Source: Sclerurus mexicanus (taxonomy: Eukaryota; Chordata; Aves; Passeriformes; Furnariidae). Taken from it: a DNA stretch of 64,000 nt. Positions within the stretch are counted from its first letter, which is position 1. Each line of letters opens with the position of its first letter. The notes beneath the pieces are model-generated. The model was given only the letters and a program-made list of their open reading frames with translations. It was not told the DNA's origin and did no database searches. The translations under genes were made by a program, and so were the position numbers. Where the stretch lies: the NCBI GenBank assembly GCA_013396755.1, contig VWZF01003406.1, positions 1,357,176-1,421,175 on the forward strand, read 5' to 3'. Of the stretch, positions 22,361-36,620 are shown piece after piece.

Positions 22361-25300
22361 AAAGGTTTTCAGCAGCCCAAGCTGTCCAGTGCTTTGGTTG
22401 CAGTATTTTCAGCTCCATTTCCCATCAAGATCTCTTTTCCCATCCAGCATCTGCAGTAATGTTGCACTGAGATAACCACTGCACACTGAACTTCACAGCC
22501 AAGGCAACAGGAAAATACCCTCTGTTAAAGTAAGGGATGATTCCAGCTTCAGCTGACAAAAGCAACATACAAACATCCTCTGAATTTGTGCATGCAGATT
22601 CCCCTGGACTTTTGCTGTACCTTGTGGGAGGAGAAAAACTCTTGCCTACAATGGAAGGGAGCATCCTTCCTAGGCTTCTGCTCTGAAGCGTTCCAGGAGT
22701 CGTGCTCCAACACTGTACTTAAAAAGGTAAACGGTTCATTAACTTAAGCAAGGAAGCATTGCCAAGCATCAGACAGAGAAGGAAAAGGACATTAAGTACC
22801 AAAACCACAAACTCTTGTATTATTTTTACAATTCATAATTTTTTAGGGTTCGTTTTGAAAACTCCACCTCTTCTCTCTGCCTCTTTTTTGATCTTCTCTT
22901 AAAGAAACAATCATTTGCTGATACAGCTACTCATGTATCTTCTATTATCCAAGTGTCATACATTCTTCTGTAGTCTTACAGGAGTCCCCTCCAAATTAAG
23001 TAAATGCCTCATTTCTACAGCTAGAGTACTCAAAGAGAGGCAAAGAACCTGCCTTCTTAAAGATATAATGGCACCTGTGGCTGAAAACAAGGTAATTTTC
23101 ATGGCTACTGTGTGCTTAGCTTTCTCCAACTAATTTTCAAATAATTTAGAACACAAAAGCAGGTGTCATTTGCAATAAGTGGTGAGTAAGGAGAACCAAT
23201 TGAAAAAAAATGACTTGTGTACTAACAGGCTAACAAACTCTGTTTACATTTATATATTTAAAAGATTTGCATTCCTAAGAAGTCAGTACCAGTAATGTGT
23301 TTGCATAGGATTAACGGTGTCAAATTAATATGTATGACAAGACAGCAGCTTCTGTAACTTGACAATAAAAACTGAAATTATTTTAAAAATAATTACATCT
23401 ACAAATCCAAATGTTCTTGTCAATGAAGAGAGAAGAGGAGGAGACAGGAAAAGACAGAATGAAGCAGAAGGAAAAGGAACTAATGGGCTTTTGTTTACCA
23501 TGAGGCAAAACAAGTTAAAAATGTGATTCTCTTCCTTTTTCTGAAAGATTGAAAATGCCAAAATGATTCAAAGTCATCACTAATAAACAAAATTATTTTG
23601 GACAAGAACAGGTTATTACAGCCCCAACTGAAGAATGATAATTTTTTTTAAATATCTAAAAATGTTTGAGGAATGGGAGGATAACTGTAAATAGATGAAA
23701 TCTTAACACAAGGAAACTACTCATTTATGAGCAGATTCATGTTCACATTCTTTGGCACATTCAATTGATATCCCACATGGCACAGTGACCTCAGGCTCCC
23801 TTATTTCTTTATCACTATGAAAAAAAAAGTAAAAATCTTATAAAAAAGGACTTAAAGCAAAGAGGGTCATGGAAGCAGGTGTTGTGGTATATTTTAAGTA
23901 ACATTTTCTTCAATGAAAAATGGTAGCATGAGGTCTGACCCCTAACAACAACATCATAGAGAGGGATGGGAAGGTTTTAAAGTTTGAAGGATGACTCCTC
24001 TGAAATGCACATCTGACCTGGTAACCCCTGTAAGACGAGGCAGAGCTGAGTTCAAGAGGAAAGAGAGCTCCAAGAAACAAGGTTTTCAAAGAGACTAGTC
24101 AAATGTGTCCTGGAAAGTACCTTAAATGTAACTGCAGGGATCTACAAACTCTGTTGTTAAAACAACACTTTCAACAGCTGGGAGCACTACTCCATCTAAG
24201 GCATATTAACGAATTATATATCTGTGGATAGACGGGGATCTCTCCTTCTAAAATCTCTTCTTATTCCTAATTTCAGCATTGGACACTTTGTCTTTCAAAC
24301 TATCTAAATACCCTTCTGGCTTGACTGAGCTGCCTTCCTAGAAGACATCGTTGCTTTCAGTGGTGCAGATGGTATTCAAGGACCACTTGGCAGTATGTGA
24401 TGGCCATTGAAAATACTGTATTTCCTTAAAAACCAGTGGCAGAAGACTGCGGAATATGGTCAAGAACCAATTTGCAGAGGAATAACCACTACTAAAACCA
24501 CTGCATGGATTTCATATCCCATCCGTTTCCTCAAGTGTAATATTGAACTTCTATTTCTTTTGGTCTGAGGAACAATAGTAATTAAGCTTTCACCTATTTT
24601 TCACCTATTTTGCCAAAGGACACACAAGGCTGTTTACCTAACTGTAAAAGCAACCTGACAGAAGACAGAACAGTACAGAAATTAAGTAAGATCAACATGC
24701 CTCTTAGAAACATACTGTAGATGTAACAGTTGAAGATTAGCCAGATTAGGCACAAATGAAGTCGTGTTGATGAGACTACTCTTTTGTTTTACCAAATAAG
24801 TGACTAAAGCTGATGCATAAACTGACCTGGACATATTGGAAAGGCCAGGAAAAAAAGAAGGAACACAGATTTAAGAATCATGCATTCCTCTCTTGCTTTT
24901 TTTTTTTATATTTATTTACTCTTTCTCAGCCTTCAAGTTACAGAGAAGCAGATGGACTCCTCTGAATCCCCCACTTCATTATTCACCGACCATCATGGAA
25001 AGCTGTGCAAAACATTTCTTGTGCCCTCAGGAAGCTGCTGAAATTTGAAAAGAGAAAAAGCACACAACTTTATTGAGGTCGGCACAAGCCCAGAGATTTG
25101 CAAGCTGCATGTCTCTGTTAATCAAAGTGACTGTGCCAACATGATTAGGATACCCACAAAGCCAAGCCAATCAAGCAGCTAACTGAGGGAGACCACAGAG
25201 CAGATAGCAAATACCACTGGAGTTGTACATTGTCTCAAAAGATTATCACTGCAGTTGTTCAAACCCTTGTGACCAACAAGGGATTTCAGTGACTCATTGC

Positions 25301-28087
25301 TATTGTGTTTCTGCAGCTCAACATTATGTCCCATGCATATTCTGGAGCTCCATAGCACCACATGTGTATAACAATGTGCCACACTTAATAAAATATCTTA
25401 GCAGTAAAAGAAGTACCAAAAATATTTGCACAATAGCAGAATGCCAACCAAGCACTGAACTACATCAGAACAACTCGTTGGGTGCCATTCCAAAACAGCA
25501 TCTGCCATTGCCCCAGGAAGTAGCTTTAAAAAAAAAAAATTAAATAAGAGATTTTTCTGAAAGATCACAGCTTTTAACATACCAAGGAAACGTCAAGAAT
25601 AAATTAACATATGACTCACCTCCCTGAGGTCTATCCCATGGTTTCATTATCAGTCAAGCAGAATCCATTGTTGCAAAAGCAGTTCAAAGCATCCACTCCA
25701 TCCATGTGCCACACTGAATACTCAGCAAGCCTTCATGTGTATACAGCTTTGTTAAAAAAGGAGGATGGCAGGGAAACATTTAAAAAGAAAACAAACAACC
25801 CCTCCCACACTGGAGTTGGAAAGGCCAGAAAAGCCTATATACACGTCAGTAAGGGCTAGGAACGAAGATGGTCATTTTTCAGACACTCCTAAAACTTTCC
25901 CAAGAAAATGAAGGCCTGCAGCTTCACAGGCAAAGGTCACGGAAGGAAAGATCCCCTGCTAGCTCAGCAGTGGTGGTTTCTTAAATAATCCTGAAATGAC
26001 GAATAGCATGTGAACGTGAGTGCTTCTTCATGGGACTCAGACAGGAAAATAAGGCCCACATAACTTCTGTTGTCCTTCTGAAAGTATCCCCTTCGGATCA
26101 GAGCAACCAGGCACGGTGAAAGGAAAACAGGCTTAATTGACAACCTGGAAAGGAATCATGGAGGAATCCCATCCAAGAGACACGTTTTGGGCTCCTGCCA
26201 CAACTAAAGAGGTGGCTGTAACTTCTGGCAGTGACAAGCTCTGAGTGCCATATCAGATGAAAGTAGGAGATAACAGGGAAACCCTCAATACATCAATCAT
26301 GTCACAGAGAGAAGGTGTCATGCACAGTTAGAGCCCGGGCTGAGTTGAAGGTAAGAAAAAAGGAATCATGACATTAGGCTTCTCCTTGGATAACTGTGGG
26401 GAGGGAAGAGGAACGTAAATTCTAATTAGACAAAGTCCTGATTAAAAAAATGCATGTGCTCTAACATCAGATTTGGTCTGCTGAAGGGTGGATGAGCAGC
26501 AGGTGGAAGTCCTACAGAGGAAGGACAGGTTTCTAGGGACACTGGTCCTTCCTCTCCTTTCTTCCAGATGATTACAAGACACAGGAGCCTCTCCATCTCA
26601 GGTAGGGACCACACTGAAAATATTCACACTCTTCTCTCCCCATTTTCTTTTTCCTTTTCAGAGTCCTGCACAGGGATAGCAACAATTTAAGAGGAGTCTT
26701 GTGGACAAGACGCACAGCCCACACCATCACCAAGCCATGGCTGAGTGCCATCAGACATGTGGGCCTTCCCCTCAGCAAACAGTCCTTTCTCTTCTTGCAT
26801 TCCAAGCACCAACAGAAGGCAGTGGTTTAGGACTTTCTCTTGTGGACCTACGTTCCTGGTGCAGTAACTACTTGCCATCACTGCATTATAAAACAGCCTA
26901 AAATGTAGCATGTATCTTATGGTGAGAATCCTGTTCTCCATGGTAGGTTTTGAAAAAAACATTATGTAGCTGAAATTATGGATATAAAAGATTGGAACTT
27001 CCCAGCCTCTTTGTGGTTCCCCACAACCACAGAGACAGAGCATCCCACTCACAATGCCCCACAAAAGCATCCAAAATATAAAAAGCTTAAAGTGACCTCA
27101 AACTTTAAAGCATCACTGGAGTTTACCATGAAAGCTACACTGTGCATACATATAGAACAGGAACTCTGCAACACACAAAGCTTTCTACAGATATTCAAGA
27201 CACCCTTTCAACTTTGATTCACTTAAGCAAAACATCACTGAAGCAATGTTAATCCTCTTGTTTACAGTTACACCCACGAAAGAATAGGAATTCACAGCTC
27301 GAGATCAAACAGATACATTAAAGGGAGCTATTTAACATCACTAAGGATAGCACCTTATAATTACTGTATGGAGAGGTTGGATCTTTCAGCACAGATTTTA
27401 CCTTAAGAAAAAAAGAAATAGGGAACTTTATTTTTCTCTGAGTTTGTCCCAGTCTCATATCTATTTTCAAAATAAAACTAAACCAAATACCAAATTATCA
27501 ACCCTTGTTTCAGGACCCCTGATCATCAGAAAACTATATGAATGAGGCAACACAGCTAAAGGAACATCAAAAATATAGAGCACCCAAATGCAGCTGCATA
27601 CCAAAATATGATTTTTTTCCTATTTGCACCTGCAAATAACAACTGTTACCAAGGATAGGTTGAAAATTGGAGAATTCTTGAGGAGCTCAGTGCAAACATA
27701 ACCTTTGATGGTAAGACCCCAAACATCCTACAGTTTATGTATGAGGTCTTATTAACACTCCCAGAGTATTTTTTGGGCAACATGGGTGCCTATTTTTCTG
27801 ATACTGTATTCACAGTACCGTCAGGAGGTGGTTTTTCCAAGCAGCCTTAGCCTCAGGAGGTGAAGTGCCCTAGCTACACAAAGCAGACATCCAGAAATGC
27901 AGACAATTCAAATTTGGGACCTTTTGTCACACTGACAGCATTTGAATAGAATCTAGGCACGGTGCTTCAGTTCTGGTAGCAGTTCTAGGTTCAACATTAA
28001 TGCCAGATTAACAGGAAGTCCTCTAAACTACTTAAAAAGAAGTGAGTTAATATTGCCACCAAAGTTTGCAGTTAATCAATTATTCAC

Positions 28088-28110
28088 CACAAAGTCCACA
28101 AGACTTTGTG
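28088..28110. repeat. Short perfect inverted repeat
   Basis: Nine-base arms CACAAAGTC (28088-28096) and GACTTTGTG (28102-28110) with a 5-base loop. Too short to call an RNA gene. Confidence 0.6.
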
Positions 28111-30678
28111 AACCCCTTCAATAACAACAATTTAAATACGACTATAGGATTCATGGTAATAAAGAATTTCTTCACATCTTGATATTCTCCATAAGGAACA
28201 AGAAAAATAGAAGGAAGCTTGTTCCTATGAAAACAAATGGATTTTGCTAGCAACTTCAGTCAAATAATCCCTGTTGCATTAAAATCCCAGTAATGCAACT
28301 TCTCTGTGCCCTTGAGAAACCCCATTTGCTTTTAGCAGCTGAAGCATTCAAGATCTACAACATAAAGCAATTGGATTTTGAATGCAGGTTGCTTCATTTT
28401 AAAACATTACTGCTCTTTGATGTTTATCTGTTTAAGAGAGTTTATTGCAGCTAATTCACAGCAGGAGTGCCCTGTGGCATCCTCAAAAATTATATTAAAA
28501 ATATAAAAGATAAGAAAGGAAAACATAATAATTATATAATCTAATTTTTTATGGCTACACAACAAAAATTGAACCCTAATTTTGTAATGTATATGCATAG
28601 AACTATTTCTGACACATACCAAAAGCATGAAGCCATCATAGACAGGCCTTTTTATTGGAAAGTCTGACAAACAGAAACAGCAAGAGACTCAATACCATAT
28701 TAGTTAGGTTTCAACTTTATTTAGAAAATGAGCTGCAAGGATAAGCCAGAAACATATGGATGAAAGGTTGTTATCCATGAACAGAGTTAATGTCCAAATG
28801 GTATTTTTTGATGAACTAGTACTACAACAACTGCTGCAGTTGCTCTCCTGCACCACTTAAATTAACTACTGGTAAAAACTGCAATTTTTGGTCATTGCAT
28901 GTTGTTCCATTGCCTTGTGCCATCTGATGGGCATCAGCTGCCACTGCATGCGTGGCTCAAAAAGTGCCATGTGAGCTCTGAGGTTGAGCCATGGCAGTAA
29001 GGAGAGGGAGCATTTGAGAGAACTCCTTTGTAACAATTTGAGATGTTCATTGTATGGACCACTCTGGTTCATGGCCTGATTTACTCAAGGTGCTACTGAA
29101 GGTGCCCATGACATGCCTGCCAACATATTCTGAGAATAAAGCCAAATAATTAAGACCTGAAAACTGCATTGTGCCAAGCCCAAGGTAATGTATACTTAAT
29201 AAAACACAAACATCATTACCATGCTTTTATCTTTAACCCTATCTTTTGAAGGCAGAAACTTGAGGGCTACATCTTGAGTTTCTTTCTGAATAGCAAGTTC
29301 GGTCCAGCTTCAGTATTGATCACTTATCATGGATCAACTGATCTGTAATTACAATGGCAGGCACCAAAGAAAACACTGTAAATGGCAAAACTCAATAGAG
29401 AGCTGCTGTTAAAATCGAATACTTCTCTGAACAGTGCCTTCCACAGTAGTGGCATACAAAAATCCGAGAGAGGTATTCTATACTACCTAACACTGCAAGC
29501 TGAGGCGATATTTGTGGAATGACATTGCAAAGGAGTTTTCACAAAGGAAAGTCTCAGCTGACAGTTCTTCAACTGAGTCATCCCTCTCAAAACAAAAGGG
29601 TCTTCCTGAGATGCTTTCCAGAAGTTGGTGGATTAGACTGAATTTTCTTAAAGCCTTAAAGTTCTTTTGGGGTTGGTGCCTTCACAGCTCATCCCCAGCT
29701 CAGTTCACATTTAATTGGAAGATGTGCATTCGTGCTATTCCACAGGACTGGCAAACCGAAAGATGGAGAGTTCTCCCACCAAAAGAGATTATCTATCCCA
29801 GATGTAGTGACTGGGGAAAAAGGGTCATTCCAATAAATGAGAACAGATATCCAAGGCCCTGTTTGTGCTAAAACGAATGAGGATGGATTCACCAGACACT
29901 CAAAGGTCAGCTCCAAGCTCCTAAGTTTCACAGTCTGAGACCCACTTGTTGGGATCAATACAAACATCTTCCCAGGTCAAGGAGGGTTAAGAATAAAGAC
30001 ACACTGAGGAAATGCAAATAAAATAAAAAATACTCTTCTAAAGTTACTGAAATTTCACATAGCAAGGTACTTCAACAGAAAAAGGGAATGTGTGTCAGTG
30101 CCCTGAATGTGCTCAAGCAGATTCACTAGGAAGCAAGTTCTTTGGAAACAGAGACAAAATAACCTTGATTTAAACACCTTGGTTATATGGGAACCCACCT
30201 GAAAATCCCATATTTTCTTATGTGATAAAGAGCCAAAAAAACCCCTCAAAACTTTTAAGTATTTGTTCATTTGAAAAGAAACTGTTCCATGGTCTTCATT
30301 ACATTCTCAGCATGCCCTTTTATTCCAGTGCTGTAGACTGCTGATGCAGTAAATCCTGCCTAGAAAACAAACAGCCAGAACACCTTTCCAAAAAACCATG
30401 CACAGATAGAGGACCCTTTGAGGAAAGAATCCTTGTTCCAGCTGTTGCAGTCAACCCATCTGCCTCCTTTCGCTGTTAATATCTAATCTCTCTCCAGACC
30501 AAGCAAAACTGAATATTTTCTCAGGTATAAATCCTCTTCATTTTCATGGCCATCAACCAAAAATGAGACAATCCACATTTCTAGACACACTGAAAACATT
30601 GCTTTCAGTCAAAAATTATCCCGTGAATACCAAATTCTAAGCTCAAATATTTCCTTCTCCAGAATTATGCACACTGGG

Positions 30679-30722
30679 GAAAAAAAAACAAAAACAAAAC
30701 AACAAAACAAAACAACACAACA
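30679..30722 (+). repeat. A/C-rich simple repeat
   Basis: Irregular AAAAC/AAC repeats, probably a decayed microsatellite. Confidence 0.7.
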
Positions 30723-32266
30723 GCCTGAATTCTGTCTGAAACTCTGAATGGATAGGCACCTTTGAGTGCTTAGAGCCAGCAAAGGCAGGTGGGAGAATCT
30801 AAGCCATCTGGCTACAGCCCTAAGTCCACGTTTAGCTCAACAAATTGACCAAAAGACACACTTATTCTGCAGCTGGGATCTGCAAAGGCAATTCCATTCG
30901 GTTCTGGCCTTTGCAGCCAACACAGAGGCATTTAATTTTGCTCTGTCACAATTTTACTAACACCATGTACATATACTGGTTTATCAGCAGAGGAGTTGCT
31001 GACCAGAAGTTTCTGCAGAAAATGAGAATTAGGGAAGTCACACGTAAGTCCAGCTTATATGTATTTATTTCCTGTGCTAGAAGTTGACCCCGACTTGAAA
31101 AGAGAAACAAGTGAACTTGGAGATCTCCTACACTTAGCATTGTCTCCATAATCAAAAGTGGGAATGAAAGACTCCAAACCTGTATTCACCTTTTTTATGC
31201 AGATTCTATTTCACTACCATCACCAAGGTACTCTTCACATATGAGAGAGGGAGGGAGAAAAGAAAGAAAAGATTTAATAAATAACAGAGAGGAAAATCCT
31301 GATGACGTTAATCTCAACCACAGTGAAACAATAGTTTGAAAGCACGCCAGGTCTCCCTACAGTCCCCGGCTGTAGCCCAGCATCTAGCTCATTAAAGTAA
31401 ATAAAATATAACGGTGAATGAAAAAGAAAAATAATAGGAAAGATCACATGAATAATAGAGAGAAGCTGAGCACAAGTCCAACCAAATGATGTCAACTATT
31501 ATTTAATTTTTACTTTGCTCTCTGAGAGAAAACACCAGAGAGCAGGGGGAGGGGGACCTGGGGAAGTAGTGTGTTAAGGAGAGACAAGCAAGGATATCCC
31601 AGCGGGGTTTTGATAACATAATCACTAAAATAATATATATATTTTTAAAAGCCTTTCGACATTATTCCCTTCCAAAGATAATACAATGGAGAGTCAGTGG
31701 GAAAAAAAAAATATATGGTCAGAATTGCACTGAAGAGCTTTGGGTCATTATAGCCCAAATGCACCTTCACTCAAGGATGGAATTCAGCCCAGTGTGGACA
31801 GTTCTTTATATAATTATTATGGGGGTTAAATCTGTTCTTGACAAAATAAAGAAGACTAATTCTTTCTTATCTAATCATTCTTATCTAAAATTAATAGTAT
31901 TCAACAAGGGATTCAAATTTGGATGTAAAAAAGATGCTACACCTTTTCTTCTGGTTTAGTAGGAAGCTAATCAGAACCAGTTTGAGAATTAATCTTTGCA
32001 TGCATCCACAAAGATCTTTCCAAACACCTAAGACAATTTTTAAAACGCCTCCTCTTCCTATCAAACCTCAGGAAAACATTCTGGCTTCTGATCAACACCA
32101 CTAGAACTGAGATTTGGTTTGAAGAGATTCAAAGACCTAGGAGATTTGGTCTGTCACAGACAAAGGAAATTCTTCTCCATAAACTCCCATTGGCAATATT
32201 TTTTCAGGTACTGGCATTAAGCATATATTTAAAAAATTTGTAGTAATCAGTATTTGAGTAAAACAC

Positions 32267-32287
32267 TCTGGATTCTCAGAATCCAGA
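32267..32287. repeat. 21-base perfect palindrome
   Basis: Arms TCTGGATTCT and AGAATCCAGA flank a single central C. It lies in otherwise unique AT-rich DNA. Confidence 0.7.
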
Positions 32288-34975
32288 TTGGGCAGGTTAC
32301 ATAAATTTAACCATTGCTCTATCTTCATAATCAGTCCTTATTCTTAAACCCAAAAGAAAACCGAAAATCGTGATGATTGCTCTTACCTTAAACAATGCCA
32401 AATTTTCATCTCCAAACACATAAAGGTCTCTACAAATCCAACATGTTACCAAGTACATCTTCATCTCTAAGCCTTGGAAAAACTTCAGTCACCTTTATCA
32501 TCAACCCGTGAGTTAATGACAAATAAAGACCTTTATGCTTCTTGTAGAGAGGAATGGACAGTGGCAGGTGGGGGGAACCTGTCCATGACTGCATTTCAAT
32601 GCAGCAAAGCAGATTTACTAATTTATTTTTTTTTTGCTGCCTTTGCTGTCATTTTGGGGTTTGATTTGACTGTCCTTTTGTATTCCTCAATGTAATATAC
32701 ACATAGAAATTGAACATATGAGAAGGCATTCAAATCCAAACTTTGATCCTTGGACATGAGCAGCACAAGTTATCAAATATTGAAAGGACCATATTTTAAG
32801 TAAAAAAAACCAAAACAAACCAATCAACAAAATCATCATCTCTACTTCCACCTGAATATAGAATTGCAACATTTACAAGTTACATTTATTAGTTAGGAAA
32901 GCTGATTGTCCAACCAGGCAGCAGGCTAAAAAAGACTAACAATTATAAAATATGAATTGCAAATCAGGAGTGCACAAACCCAAGTATTTATGAACAATCT
33001 TCAAATAATGAATTATTAATTGAAGAACTTTGTGAGCAACTTCCTACAGCAAATAAATCAGAGAATTCTGCAATCTGCACAAACAATTTATTGAATAAAT
33101 TATTCATTGTGAATCAACTATTCACTCAGATCTGAATCTTTCTTTTTCCATTAATCACTATGAAAATTAACCAAAAATCTACCTAATTCTATTGCCAGGG
33201 TGCAAATTAAAATGTATCTATTACCTATAATTTTATTAGAAGTAGTCAAGCACATGACAGAAAGATACTGAGGTCATTTAAACCATAACCTTTTCCAAAT
33301 TCGTTTTACCATAAATTTGGAGTACTTTAGGAGCACAGTTATACATGAGAGGAATTCTGGATACCTGCAATTAATGGACTGCCTCAGAAAATCCAACTGC
33401 ATACATTTATATCATTTACTCATGGAAACAAATATAAAACAGATTTGGAAACAAGGTCAGCCTTTTATTCTCTTTAACAGCTGGGATAGGAAAGGATGTT
33501 TTGTACTGACTTATTTAGTTTGCCCTCCAAGACTTTCCGGGTGAACTTGGCTACTTACAGCTCATTTGTTCTTATTTTGCCTCAGTTGCCCAGGTCTGTA
33601 AGGAAGATAACTTCTCTGGGCTGGAAAATAAACACACTGGGCTGATCAGGGCTGAAGATGAACAGCCAATAGTAAGCTTGAAAGCCAGAGTAAGGGACTT
33701 GGACTTCTAGGAACAAGCATCATGTTTATGAAAAAAAGATCACAAATAGCAGCTTTTAACTTCCCTTCTTGATAAACCTACACCTTCTGCTGTTGCAGCT
33801 TACATTGACCAGTACTGCACTGGTTTAAAATACCACCTTAAGCCACAGTGAACTCTCAGTATGTTGGAAAACACAACAGAATACTCCAGAAAAAGAACAG
33901 GATTAACTTCATGATCCATTATTTGGGATATACAATGAGCACACAACAGAGAAAGAACATCTGTGATGGTACTGTGACATATGGGGATCCCTGAACACAC
34001 CCTAAAGCCCCACCAGAGAGCACAGCAACCCACAAAACATGGCTCTGCTGCTCCCAGACCACAGGCAGGGAAAGAATCTATGGCTATGCTGGCATTCCAA
34101 ATAATGAAGGGTTGACTGTCAATTTTTTTTGGATGATTATGACCTTCAAGGTCTCCAAACACTGTGGCGTTTAATAACCTAATTCTCCATCAGCAGCACG
34201 GACAAGCACATCCAAAAGGGGTTTTGGGAAAACAGGAACCTAGTCAGGCATAGACAGTGCCATGGGATTGTTCTTTTTGTTTCATAGAGCACACAAACCT
34301 TCTCTGAATCATCCTCTTTACCATGAAGGGGCATCTTGAGGTAGAGATATGAGAAAGGCACACAGCTAATCAAGAAACAAGACGTCTCCAGTAAACTATT
34401 CCTTAATCTCACTTTATCAAAAAAATTTCTATTCTAATAAGCATAAGTGTGTCTTTCTAACTAAAGCTTTCTTCACTCACCTGGACTAGTGATATTCAAA
34501 GCTGAATTTGCCCAAGTTAGCTTATAAACATTGTAGGGCAAACGTAAAGCAAACTACAAATTCAATTTAAAAACAAAAACTGGAAAACTGAGTTTTAGGT
34601 ATATTGCTGCTAATTCTGTTTGGCCCTTAGAACATATTACTCAGTAACTCGTGGCTTTTAACTAAGGCTTTTAAAAGTAGTATTTACATTAAATCACATT
34701 ATGATCTTGCTGCAAGTTCCTCCAAGAATTGCTGATTTTACTTAGTGGGGGTAAGTCCAGATTTATACTAGTACAATTGTGGTAATAGTCTGCTCACCGG
34801 CTCTTAGGGCTTTGGTTTGGTTTAAACAGTAGAGCATTAATATTTTCATTAGTCATCATGACACAATGAGCTGACACAAGTGTCTTCCAAGAGGGAGTAC
34901 ACATAGAAATAACTGGGTGACTGTTTTGAGAGGAAGCAATTTTTTTGTTGTTTTTTAATACAAACCAGAATTGGA

Positions 34976-35115
34976 TATTTTATTCACCTCTATTCTACAC
35001 ATCCTATCTAACCAAACTTCATCTCAGAATCCTGACAAAATCCACTATTTTATTCACCTCTATTCTACACATCCTATCTAACCAAACTTCATCCCAGAAT
35101 CCTGACAAAATCCAC
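34976..35115 (+). repeat. Tandem duplication, 2 x 70 bp
   Basis: Two head-to-tail copies (34976-35045 and 35046-35115) that differ at one base, T to C, in 'cttcatctcag' versus 'cttcatcccag'. The near identity indicates a recent duplication. It is not in a coding frame, since 70 is not a multiple of 3. Confidence 0.95.
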
Positions 35116-36289
35116 TTCATTTATTCTTTCAGTGCCATTCACCTCTACATCTGTCCTATGTTTGATCAGAAGGGCTAAGCAGAAAAAAAGGAAAGGACAA
35201 CCCATTTAGAGCCACCTTCCTCCAAAACTGAGTGCCCTGTTGAACATCCTCTTACCTCACATCTCTCTGTTGCAGCTGCAAAATGTTTTCATGCTTATGT
35301 TGCTCCCAGAACAGCAAGAAGGATATTTGCTACAGTTACAGTGAATGCATTCATTTTTTGCACATCAATAATTTTTTTTAAATATCTGATTTGCCCTTCC
35401 AGTTTTCCACAGGAATTTAAAAAAGAGTAAAGCCAGGCTTAGAATAAATAGCTTGCATTTGCTACCTCAATTTAATTCCTGCTTGTTTCATAGGATAAGT
35501 TAATTTGCCATAAAACTTTAACCACTGCTGATACCGGATTCCAGCATCCATAGTTCCCTACAGAATTTTATTGCCCCTAATATAATGAAATGCAGTTTAA
35601 CCTTCACTACTAATTTCAGAATTAACTACTACAAACCTGACTAAACGGCCTTTTTTATCCCATACACATTATCTGCTCATTATTCGACTGAACCTGCCTT
35701 CCTTCCACAGCTTAAAGTTCAGTAAGGGGTTCAACAGAAGCTTTAGAGCTACAAAGGGTAACTCAGCACAGAAAAGCTTCCAGAGGAGGGATACCTAAAA
35801 GATTCCTGCAGGAGGGATTTTGCAAATCCAACACCACTACAATGCAAAATAATCACGTATTCTTGCTAAGTGGGGATAAGGTCAATGGAGCAGACTAAGT
35901 GCAATCTTGCCAATAATCAATTTTCAATTATAATATTAATGCAACAGACAATGCTATGAACTAAACCTCTGTGAGATGTAGAAAACACCTGACTTCTGGC
36001 ACTGATGGCACTTCAGAGATACACAGTAGTCTACAAAAAAGTCTTTTGAAAGCCAGGTGAGACACAACAACAAACATTTTCATGCCTTCCCATGCATTTC
36101 CTTTTGGCAGCACCAAAACTAAACAGCCCAACAGTATTCTCTTCGTTTGGATAAGCACAAAAAGGAATATGTTTATTGAAAAGGTAAGATTGTAATATTA
36201 CAGTAGGTTTGTTTGCTTGGAAAGAATGATTTAGTTAAAAATAACAAAACATTTTGGTTGTTGTTTGCCTCCCAAACCAAACCTGCCTC
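35116..36289. other. Unique noncoding sequence, no gene seen
   Basis: AT-rich; no repeat or exon recognised. Confidence 0.45.
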
Positions 36290-36620
36290 AGTCAGGCTTA
36301 AAAATCCCATTAATTCCCACTTTTTACTGCCAGCGCCACATCGCATGGAATGCCATAGGCACTGCAATAGGCACTCACAGTGCGGATGCAGTGATGAATA
36401 AAACCCATTTTAATCTCTGTCTAAATGGATGGCTTTATCTTGGGCCAGGTATTAAGCAATGAAAGCTCCTAAAAATTAGCAGGTACCATTAAAACTTATC
36501 AGCTTCAGTGATCCACCATGCCTAATTTTGCATGTTCTGTACTTTAGCAAGACGACATTACAAAGCTGAAGTAGAAATTAAATTACACAAATCTCTTAAT
36601 GCAACCTTAAGCCTTGCACC
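36290..36620. promoter_or_regulatory. Candidate conserved noncoding element
   Basis: Non-repetitive sequence with a short internal repeat of 'ataggcact' near 36352-36376, TTAATT and TAAT cores, and 'cctaattttgcatgttctg'. It resembles a developmental enhancer by texture only. Confidence 0.28.

Larger units (their letters stand above)
22361..34975. other. Long unique noncoding stretch, no gene seen
   Basis: About 12.6 kb of AT-rich sequence with no LINE, SINE or LTR that I can name and no convincing exon. Frames reach 127 codons (26687-27070, minus) but lack domains. Purine-rich tract at about 23422-23482, A/C-rich simple sequence at 30679-30722, and short inverted repeats reported separately. 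Confidence 0.45.

Noticed and set aside
24764..24835. C/D-box snoRNA-like arrangement (TTGATGA ... ACTGA)
   Set aside because: The C box does not fit RTGATGA, and the flanks do not form a terminal stem.
34755..34785. 'ccagatttatactagtacaa' resembling an old palindromic repeat arm
   Set aside because: Single short arm with no partner arm. Not enough to call.
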